Assembly: GCA_025355915.1 (NCBI GenBank)
Contig: JANXYT010000209.1
Span: 1 to 6,120 of the forward strand
Origin: Holophagaceae bacterium
Lineage (GTDB): Bacteria; Acidobacteriota; Holophagae; Holophagales; Holophagaceae
Direction: 5' to 3'
Length of the DNA stretch: 6,120 nt
Part shown: one piece after another, positions 1 through 4,458 of the stretch
Numbering within the stretch: the stretch's first letter is position 1
How the letters are laid out: each line of letters opens with the position of its first letter
Position numbers and translations under genes: made by a program
Notes under the pieces: model-generated
What the model saw: only the letters and a program-made list of their open reading frames with translations
The model's database searches: none
What the model was told of the DNA's origin: nothing

Positions 1-528
1 CGCCACGCGGAACGCGCCGCCGGGATTCAGCTCGTAGGGGTCCTTGCAGCTCACCGCCCCGCAGAGGGACTGGCCAGTCATGTCCGGCAGGGCCTTGGCT
101 TTTGCCACGCCGGCTTCGAGGCCGCCATCCACTTCGGTCCAGATGAGGGAGGGCTGGGAACCCTGGTCCCGCAGGTGCTGGGTCAGGGCCCGCGTGTCCA
201 GGTCGGACATCACGGGGATGTGGTGGCGCTTGAGCCAGCCTGCCAGATCGCCCTCACTGCGGTGGTGATCCGGCGCGAAGGTCAGGCGGCGACAGAGCAG
301 GCCCGTGGCCCAGGGCCGCGTGCCCTCGTTGAGATCCGCGTGGATGCCGTAGATGCCCTGCTCGGGAAAGGTCATGCAGACCATCTGCCCCGCAAAGCTT
401 GGATCGGTGAGAATCTCCTGGTAGCCCGCCATGGCCGTGGTGAAGACCGCCTCGCCGCTGCCACCAAAGCCCAACGGTGCCCGTCCCCGGAAGATGGTGC
501 CGTCCTTCAGGATCAGGTGCGCGCGCAT
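1..528 (-). CDS. carA: Carbamoyl-phosphate synthase small subunit, N-terminal part (partial, runs off left edge)
   Basis: CarA is the glutamine-hydrolysing subunit of carbamoyl-phosphate synthase; it passes ammonia to CarB to make carbamoyl phosphate for pyrimidines and arginine in the cytoplasm. The minus-strand frame is open from the ATG at 528 to base 1, giving the first 176 residues of a protein normally about 370-390 long. It begins MRAHLILKDGTIFRGR, carries the CarA signature GYQEILTDPSFAGQ (residues 35-48), then FPEQGIYGIH, LKRHHIPVMSDLDTRALT and LRDQG. This is the N-terminal small-chain domain; the class-I glutaminase domain with its catalytic Cys/His/Glu lies outside the window. The start is supported by GGAGG (533-537, minus) four bases upstream and by alignment with the usual CarA N-terminus. 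An intrinsic terminator sits just upstream of the start, so expression is probably attenuated. Identity is secure; carB cannot be seen here. Confidence 0.95.
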   Translation of the reverse strand, partial: MRAHLILKDGTIFRGRAPLGFGGSGEAVFTTAMAGYQEILTDPSFAGQMVCMTFPEQGIYGIHADLNEGTRPWATGLLCRRLTFAPDHHRSEGDLAGWLKRHHIPVMSDLDTRALTQHLRDQGSQPSLIWTEVDGGLEAGVAKAKALPDMTGQSLCGAVSCKDPYELNPGGAFRVA

Positions 529-550
529 GTGGCCTCCGCCCGTGCTTGGC

Positions 551-582
551 AAAAACCCCGCGAAGGCCGAGCCGTCGCGGGG
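551..582 (-). terminator. Intrinsic terminator in the carA leader (attenuator candidate)
   Basis: Read on the minus strand, CCCCGCGA (582-575) and TCGCGGGG (563-556) form a perfect 8-bp GC-rich stem with an 11-base loop, followed at once by TTTTT (555-551). The U-tract ends 22 bases before the carA ATG. On the plus strand the hairpin is preceded by A's and has no T-tract, so it points toward carA. The only possible transcript upstream is a short leader, because tadA diverges from 729. A carA transcript starting upstream would therefore have to read through this element, which fits attenuation. The structure is seen directly; the regulatory role is inferred. Confidence 0.8.
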
Positions 583-631
583 TCGTGAGAATGATTCGGT
601 CCTTGCAGGACCAAAGTGAGTGTAGCGACCC
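580..631 (-). promoter_or_regulatory. Possible antiterminator/pause structure in the carA leader
   Basis: On the minus strand GGGTCG (631-626) can pair with CGACCC (585-580). The second half overlaps the first three C's of the terminator's 5' arm, so this pairing and the terminator stem compete. Between the arms is a compact hairpin, GGTCCT-GCA-AGGACC (612-598), a perfect 6-bp stem with a 3-base loop. This is the layout expected of an antiterminator enclosing a pause hairpin. I do not see the conserved loop of a PyrR-binding site. The six-base outer pairing could be chance. Confidence 0.35.
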
Positions 632-661
632 GGAAATGCGAGGATCAGCCTTTTTCTTCAA

Positions 662-674
662 GGCCGAATCGGCC
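662..674. repeat. 13-base perfect dyad in the carA-tadA divergent gap
   Basis: GGCCGA-A-TCGGCC is a perfect inverted repeat around one central base, lying between the two divergent genes. In the minus-strand RNA it covers the bases just after the leader ATG (676). Its right half overlaps an alternative stem GCCTT/AAGGC (648-664). It could be an operator or a leader hairpin. No promoter hexamers could be assigned confidently in this gap on either strand. Confidence 0.4.
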
Positions 675-728
675 ATACTGCTCCTTTGTTCCTGATGTAC
701 GGGCCGCTGTTTAAGCCACACTGGATAA

Positions 729-1181
729 ATGTGGAGCGGTGACGACATCTACTTCATGAAGCTCGCCCTCGAGGAAGCCGAGAAGGCGGACCGCCTGGAC
801 GAGGTGCCCGTGGGCGCAGTGCTGGTGTCGGAAGGCGCTCTGCTGGGCCGCGGCCACAACCACCCGGTGAAGCTGAACGATCCCACGGCCCACGCAGAAA
901 TGCTGGCTTTGCGGAGCGCCGGGGCCTGGGCCAAGAACTACCGCCTCACGGGCGCCACGCTGTACGTGACGCTGGAACCCTGCCTCATGTGCTTCGGCGC
1001 CCTCATCCACGCGCGGGTGGGCCGGGTGGTGTACGGCGCCACCGATCCCAAGGTGGGCGTTAGCCGTTGGCTGGATACGCTGGATGGCGCCGCACTTAAT
1101 CATCGATTCGACTTCCAGGGGGGGTTGCTGGAACCGGAGTGCCGGGCCCAAATCCAAGCTTTTTTCAAACGGCGCCGATGA
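729..1181 (+). CDS. tadA: tRNA-specific adenosine deaminase (A34 to inosine)
   Basis: TadA is a zinc-dependent cytoplasmic enzyme that deaminates the wobble adenosine of tRNA-Arg(ACG) to inosine, so one tRNA can read CGU, CGC and CGA; it is usually essential. The 150-residue product has the deaminase core: VPVGAVLV (26-33), the zinc and proton-shuttle motif HAE (H55, E57), NYRL (70-73), and PCLMC (C85, C88 as zinc ligands). RVVYGATDPK and the terminal FFKRRR are typical of TadA rather than of cytidine or guanine deaminases. Length matches the family's short bacterial form. The start at 729 matches the usual distance to the core (DIYFMKLALEEA aligns with the E. coli N-terminal helix), but the Shine-Dalgarno is poor (GGA at 723-725). 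CCACA/TGTGG (716-720, 730-734) could form a small hairpin over the ATG. The gene is divergent from carA and probably co-transcribed with the diguanylate cyclase ten bases downstream. Confidence 0.95.
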   Translation: MWSGDDIYFMKLALEEAEKADRLDEVPVGAVLVSEGALLGRGHNHPVKLNDPTAHAEMLALRSAGAWAKNYRLTGATLYVTLEPCLMCFGALIHARVGRVVYGATDPKVGVSRWLDTLDGAALNHRFDFQGGLLEPECRAQIQAFFKRRR

Positions 1182-1191
1182 ACATCAGGAT

Positions 1192-3015
1192 ATGTTCACC
1201 CTCGCGGCTCCATCCATCCCATCCGGTCAGCTGGCCCTGCCCATCGCCATCCAGTCCTTCCTGGCGGGCATCCTGGTGGCGCTGGCGCTCCTGTCCATCC
1301 TGGCCTATCGTCCCCTCCGGGACCGCACTCTCAGCATGGCCGGATTGTTCGGGCTCACAGTAGCCGCCGCCTGGATCGCCTTCAGCGATATCGCGGCCTC
1401 CCTGCTCCCTGGCTCCCTGATCCCCGCCATCCACCCCATGTCCGTGGTGCTCGCCGGCGCCAGCCTCGCCGTCTGGGAGCGGGTCACCACGTACCTTCTC
1501 ACCGCCTCCCCCGGCGCCCGGCGCCTGGAACGCTCCAGGCGCATCACGGCCATGAGCGCCCTGGCGATCTCCCTCGTCGCCCTGGTGCCCTGGGCACCTT
1601 CCTTTCGCCTGTCCAGGCTCATTCTGGGCCTGCTGGCCTCGCTGCTGGCCATCCTCACCCTCATCGCGGGACGGCGCGCCCATCGGGACGGGGTGGGCAG
1701 CGCTGGGGTCGCGGTGGCCGTGAGCTTGGCCCTGCTGGTCCGCTGCGCCTCCCTCGGGGCCTCGTCCCTGGGATGGATGAGCCGAGCCGCGAGCATGACC
1801 ACCCTTCAACTCGCGATTCTCGTCTTCGCCCTTGCCCTTGGATGGACCATTCTCAGCCGGATGAAGGACCTGCGGAGGGCCACCGAAGCGGCCCAGGCCG
1901 ACCCACTCGCCACCGCTACGCGGCAGGCCAACCAATTGGAAGCCCTCGTGGCGGAGCGGAACGCCGAACTTTCAGAGCGGCTGCGGGACCTGGACGAGGC
2001 CCGCCGCACGGCGGAGCTGGCCAACCAGGGCCTGCAGCGGGCCCTGGACCAGCTGGAACAAGTGGCGTCCACGGATCGGCTGACTGGGGCCTGGAACCGG
2101 CGCCGCTTCGAGGAGGCAGTCCTGCCCGAGATCTCCCTCGCCCGACGCCGACGCGATCCCCTCTCGCTGCTCATGTTCGATCTGGATCATTTCAAGCGGG
2201 TCAACGATGCCTTTGGGCACAGCGCGGGCGACGCGGTGGTGGTGGGCACCGCGCAAACCGTCCTCCAGCAGCTGCGGGCCTCGGACGCCCTCATCCGGTG
2301 GGGTGGCGAGGAGTTCCTGGTCTTGGCACCCGGCACCCGGATGGAAGGAGCCATGGGCCTTGCGGAAAAGCTGCGGGCGGCCGTGGCGGCCATCGATTTC
2401 CCAGGAGTCGGCCAGGTGACCATGAGCCTGGGCGTGGCGGAATATGCCCTTGGAGAAAGCCTCTCCGAATGGATCGAGCGCACCGACCAGGCGCTCTATC
2501 GGGCCAAGACCGAGGGCCGAAATCGAACAGTGGCCGCTGCGGCCTCCAACCGTCCAGAAGCCGACCCATCCTCGGAGCGATCCCTGCTCGAAGTGATCTG
2601 GGAGGAGGCCTATGAAAGCGGCAACGCCCTCATCGACAAACAGCACCAGCGGCTCTTCCGCCTGGCGAGTGCCCTGATGTCCGTGCTCACGGAGGATCGC
2701 CCCCTGCCCGAGGTGTCCCTGTGCCTTGAGACCCTGCTGGCCCATACGGCCCAACATTTCCACGACGAAGAAGCCCTCCTGCGGGCGGCCCATTACCCTG
2801 ATCTGACGGAACACGCGGCCCTCCACGCCTCCCTGCTGGCCAAGGCCCGGGCGCTCCAGGCCGAGGTCCAGGCTGGCCATTTGGATTTCGGAAAGCTCGT
2901 GTCCTTCCTGGCCATGGACCTGGTCAAAGGCCACCTCCTGTCCGAGGATCGGGGGTATTTCAGCCATCTGGTGGCTGTCATCGGCCCCGATGCCTCCCCG
3001 TCGTCAGTCGCTTAG
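1192..3015 (+). CDS. Membrane diguanylate cyclase with C-terminal hemerythrin domain
   Basis: This 607-residue inner-membrane protein should make cyclic di-GMP from two GTP. Hydrophobic segments lie near residues 21-39, 48-70, 84-104, 119-136, 142-160, 170-192 and 203-221, about seven in all. A charged, probable coiled-coil linker follows (225-290). The GGDEF domain (about 291-450) opens with STDRLTGAWNRRRF and contains FDLDHFKRVND with metal-ligand D330. The active-site motif is GGEEF (371-375), and RASD (362-365) at the canonical five-residue spacing predicts product feedback inhibition. The C-terminal hemerythrin domain (about 466-595) keeps all ligands: H485 in IDKQH, H522 and E526 in HFHDE, H541 and H545 in HAALH, H581 and D586 in HLLSED. 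A di-iron O2/NO/redox sensor is therefore likely. I chose ATG 1192 (AGGA just upstream) over the upstream in-frame ATG at 1084, which lies deep inside tadA. It probably forms an operon with tadA and overlaps the convergent DUF2891 gene by 12 bases. No gene symbol is justified. Confidence 0.93.
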   Translation: MFTLAAPSIPSGQLALPIAIQSFLAGILVALALLSILAYRPLRDRTLSMAGLFGLTVAAAWIAFSDIAASLLPGSLIPAIHPMSVVLAGASLAVWERVTTYLLTASPGARRLERSRRITAMSALAISLVALVPWAPSFRLSRLILGLLASLLAILTLIAGRRAHRDGVGSAGVAVAVSLALLVRCASLGASSLGWMSRAASMTTLQLAILVFALALGWTILSRMKDLRRATEAAQADPLATATRQANQLEALVAERNAELSERLRDLDEARRTAELANQGLQRALDQLEQVASTDRLTGAWNRRRFEEAVLPEISLARRRRDPLSLLMFDLDHFKRVNDAFGHSAGDAVVVGTAQTVLQQLRASDALIRWGGEEFLVLAPGTRMEGAMGLAEKLRAAVAAIDFPGVGQVTMSLGVAEYALGESLSEWIERTDQALYRAKTEGRNRTVAAAASNRPEADPSSERSLLEVIWEEAYESGNALIDKQHQRLFRLASALMSVLTEDRPLPEVSLCLETLLAHTAQHFHDEEALLRAAHYPDLTEHAALHASLLAKARALQAEVQAGHLDFGKLVSFLAMDLVKGHLLSEDRGYFSHLVAVIGPDASPSSVA

Positions 3016-4092
3016 CGCTCCGCCCTGGCGTTCCGACAGCATCCGCACCGCGAAGGTGGCCAACCAATGCTCGCCTTCATAGCTACCCGAAGCCAGATGG
3101 GGCAAGGAGGTCCGGGCGTGCCGATCTGCCATCTGCTTCAGCCTCGCGGAACGCGGATCCCCCTGGCCGAGCGCCGTGGCCAGGCGATGAAGGGTCCGCG
3201 CCCGGCTGAGATTGAGGCCGTCCAGGTGGACGATCTTCGGATCCGTGCGGTCGGAGACCACGGCGGGAACCAGTCCCCCCGGGAGGCCCGGAAGGAAGCC
3301 AGTCAGCCATCGGCGAAAGGAGGGGCGGGACAGCACCCGCGACATGAGCGCCGCCTCCTCCAGGCACGGAGACAAAAAGTCCTCGCCCCCGGGCTCCCAG
3401 GCCAGCGGTCCCAGCCGATCCCGCCCGAACCAGGCTCGGGCCCGATCGAGGATCAGGGCCTCGAACCGCGTGTCCTTGGCGGCGCGGGCATAGTCCAGAG
3501 CCAAGTCCAGGCTGAAGGCGGTGTTCGGATGGACGCCGGTGCGAATGGGGTAGGTCTGCTTCGGCAGGAAGGCCTGGAAGCGGGTGACCCATTCATCAGC
3601 CAGGGGCTGCAGGGCGGCGGCCCAATGCGCCGCCGCGGGATCGTCCCAAGTCCGCAGTTCCGCCGCGAGCTTGAGCAGCCAGGCCCAGCCATACGTCCGT
3701 TCGAAACTCCGCCGGTTGCCCTGCCCCAGATAGGCCACCTCCACGGCGATGCGATCCGGAGAAAGGTTCTCGTCCAGCACCGCGCGGATCTCGGCCGCCC
3801 GGGCCATGCCTGGATGTTCCCGCAGCAGCTTCACGAGCATCCAGTGCCCATGCACCGATGAATGCCAGTCGAAGCACCCGTAGAATGCGGGATGCAGGTC
3901 CTTCGGGGACTTCACCTCCCCCGCCCCGTTCATGACATGGTCGAGCTTATTGGGGTATTCCTGCCGGACGCACTTCAGGGCCAGTGCCGCGAACCGGTCC
4001 GCGGCCACATCCGTCAGCGAAAGGTCCGCCGCTTGGGCCTGCGCCACCGCGATCATCATCATTCCCAGCATTGCCCGCCTCGCCCAGCCCAT
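3004..4092 (-). CDS. Exported DUF2891 family protein, function unknown
   Basis: This 362-residue protein matches DUF2891 by recalled signatures: NKLDHV, then HPAFYGCFDWHSSVHGHW (67-84), RTYGWAWLLKLA (132-143), GVHPNTAFSLDLALDYA (186-202) and WEPGGEDFLSPCLEEAALM (232-250). HLDGLNLSRA (289-298) and SYEGEHWLATFA near the end complete the set. The family has no established function known to me. Spaced helical segments rich in W, H and acidic residues resemble alpha/alpha-toroid enzymes, but that is inference. Residues 1-21 form a signal peptide: MGWARR, a hydrophobic stretch, and an AQA-A cleavage site after residue 21, so a periplasmic or extracellular location is likely. I chose the ATG at 4092, with GGGAG five bases upstream. 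The open frame extends to 4257, but that extension reads the antisense of a tRNA-Ser and is spurious. The start codon lies in an RNA hairpin. The 3' end overlaps the convergent diguanylate cyclase gene. Confidence 0.85.
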   Translation of the reverse strand: MGWARRAMLGMMMIAVAQAQAADLSLTDVAADRFAALALKCVRQEYPNKLDHVMNGAGEVKSPKDLHPAFYGCFDWHSSVHGHWMLVKLLREHPGMARAAEIRAVLDENLSPDRIAVEVAYLGQGNRRSFERTYGWAWLLKLAAELRTWDDPAAAHWAAALQPLADEWVTRFQAFLPKQTYPIRTGVHPNTAFSLDLALDYARAAKDTRFEALILDRARAWFGRDRLGPLAWEPGGEDFLSPCLEEAALMSRVLSRPSFRRWLTGFLPGLPGGLVPAVVSDRTDPKIVHLDGLNLSRARTLHRLATALGQGDPRSARLKQMADRHARTSLPHLASGSYEGEHWLATFAVRMLSERQGGALSD

Positions 4093-4118
4093 AGGATCTC
4101 CCGATGGCTGGATCCTAT
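4091..4118 (-). promoter_or_regulatory. Hairpin enclosing the ribosome binding site of the DUF2891 gene
   Basis: In the minus-strand mRNA AUAGGAUC (4118-4111) and GAUCCUAU (4098-4091) form a perfect 8-bp stem with a 12-base loop. The Shine-Dalgarno GGGAG (4102-4098) is almost wholly in the loop, and the A and U of the start codon are in the stem. Such a structure would limit or tune initiation. At DNA level the same dyad could be an operator. The pairing is seen directly; the role is inferred. Confidence 0.5.
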
Positions 4119-4145
4119 CCGAAGGCTGGTTTCTACTGGGCGATT

Positions 4146-4154
4146 TGCTAGAAT
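4146..4154 (+). promoter_or_regulatory. Extended -10 promoter element for tRNA-Ser(CGA)
   Basis: TGCTAGAAT is an extended -10 element (TG-N-TAGAAT, five of six matches to TATAAT) ten bases before the mature tRNA 5' end, the expected distance. No good -35 hexamer is seen 17 bases upstream (CTGGTT at 4126-4131), in keeping with an extended -10 promoter. It lies in the divergent gap with the DUF2891 gene. Confidence 0.6.
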
Positions 4155-4163
4155 GAGCGTTCC

Positions 4164-4253
4164 GGAGAGATGGCCGAGTGGTTGATGGCACCGCACTCGA
4201 AATGCGGAGACGGGGAAACCTGTTCGGGGGTTCGAATCCCTCTCTCTCCGCCA
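4164..4253 (+). tRNA. tRNA-Ser, anticodon CGA
   Basis: A 90-base cloverleaf with CCA encoded in the gene. The acceptor stem is GGAGAGA (4164-4170) with TCTCTCC (4243-4249), G discriminator at 4250 and CCA at 4251-4253. The D stem is GCC/GGC. The anticodon stem is CCGCA/TGCGG with loop CTCGAAA, placing the anticodon CGA at 4198-4200, which reads UCG. The long class-II variable arm forms ACGGG-GAAA-CCTGT, as expected for serine. The T arm is GGGGG-TTCGAAT-CCCTC. The bases from 4247 are also part of a long inverted repeat. Confidence 0.97.
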
Positions 4254-4255
4254 AC
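4228..4255 (+). repeat. 28-base direct repeat, copy 1 (tRNA-Ser 3' end)
   Basis: This segment, from the T arm through CCA plus two trailing bases, is repeated at 6049-6076 with 27 of 28 bases identical (T at 4243, A at 6064). The likeness is largely explained by both being tRNA-Ser 3' halves. The two copies flank pepD in direct orientation. Confidence 0.85.
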
Positions 4256-4288
4256 AAGGGGTCCCGTATGGGGCCCCTTGTTGGCGGA
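4247..4288 (+). repeat. 19-bp inverted repeat spanning the tRNA-Ser(CGA) 3' end
   Basis: Bases 4247-4265 pair with 4270-4288 without interruption (one G-U pair, 4262 with 4273) around the four-base loop GTAT. The left arm starts within the tRNA acceptor strand and includes the discriminator and CCA. The right arm is thus an inverted copy of the tRNA's 3' end plus trailer. The bases after it (ACAAGATCGACAG) contain no U-tract, so it is not a standard intrinsic terminator. It may be a Rho-type or processing hairpin, or a misfolding competitor of the acceptor stem. Confidence 0.85.
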
Positions 4289-4368
4289 ACAAGATCGACA
4301 GGGAGTCGAAATCATAGAATTGCTGGCAGGTAGCCGCCCCATCTGGCAGCCCAGGGCGCTTGACCATC

Positions 4369-4382
4369 GTGATGCGCGTCAC
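4369..4382. promoter_or_regulatory. CRP/FNR-family-like operator dyad upstream of pepD
   Basis: GTGATGCGCGTCAC has the exact GTGA-N6-TCAC core recognised by CRP-type regulators, and it is a near-perfect palindrome (only the T/G pair at 4373/4378 breaks it). It ends 76 bases before the pepD start. No strong promoter could be placed beside it: TAGAAT at 4315-4320 and TTGACC at 4360-4365 each lack a properly spaced partner. The binding protein is unknown and the outer bases (C, G) differ from the E. coli consensus. Confidence 0.35.
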
Positions 4383-4410
4383 GCCGGTCCCGGGGAGCCG
4401 CCGGTACTCT

Positions 4411-4446
4411 GAAGACCTCACTCCGGCCTCAGGCCGGCATGTCTTC
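4411..4446 (+). promoter_or_regulatory. Two-part hairpin abutting the pepD ribosome binding site
   Basis: An outer stem GAAGAC (4411-4416)/GTCTTC (4441-4446) encloses a GC-rich inner stem CCGGCC/GGCCGG (4423-4428, 4432-4437) with loop TCA. The two stems are separated by an asymmetric internal loop (6 and 3 bases). The structure ends three bases before GGAG (4450-4453). It could stabilise the mRNA 5' end, affect ribosome access, or be a weak terminator for read-through from the tRNA; the following bases are only modestly T-rich. Confidence 0.4.
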
Positions 4447-4458
4447 CTTGGAGTCACC

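Larger units (their letters stand above)
254..676 (-). other. Candidate leader open frame with strong Shine-Dalgarno reading through the carA attenuator
   Basis: An ATG at 676 (minus) is preceded by AAAGGAG (687-681) with a four-base spacer, a better ribosome binding site than that of carA. The frame starts MADSALKKKADPRISGS and reads through the pause hairpin and terminator without a stop. It continues out of frame inside carA until 254. The part inside carA is surely a shadow, and the product resembles no family I recognise. The value lies in the initiation site: a ribosome here would follow the polymerase through the terminator, as in the E. coli pyrBI leader. It is not offered as a proven gene. 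Confidence 0.2.

Noticed and set aside
551..631. PyrR-binding attenuator or known riboswitch in the carA leader
   Set aside because: The conserved PyrR loop sequence is not visible, and nothing resembles a riboswitch core I know. Only a generic attenuator can be supported.
1084..1191. Earlier in-frame start for the diguanylate cyclase
   Set aside because: It lies inside tadA, encodes polar sequence unlike a membrane protein start, and lacks a Shine-Dalgarno. The ATG at 1192, just after the tadA stop, fits better.
1165..1935. 256-codon minus-strand frame inside the cyclase gene
   Set aside because: Gly/Gln/Asp-rich low-complexity shadow of a GC-rich gene, with no recognisable domain; the plus-strand frame is a clear membrane/GGDEF protein.
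1972..2967. 331-codon minus-strand frame opposite the GGDEF and hemerythrin domains
   Set aside because: High-GC codon-bias shadow; the sense frame carries all catalytic and iron-ligand motifs.
4093..4257. N-terminal extension of the DUF2891 frame starting MLAEREGFEPPNRF
   Set aside because: It is the antisense translation of tRNA-Ser(CGA), a well-known annotation artefact. The ATG at 4092, with a ribosome binding site and a signal peptide, is far better.
4247..4288. Ordinary Rho-independent terminator after tRNA-Ser(CGA)
   Set aside because: The hairpin is very strong but is followed by ACAAGATCG with no T-tract, so it is listed as an inverted repeat.
4360..4458. ATG starts upstream of pepD in the same frame
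   Set aside because: They would translate the hairpin and CRP-like dyad into sequence unlike PepD N-termini. The GTG at 4459, with GGAG five bases upstream, matches the family length.
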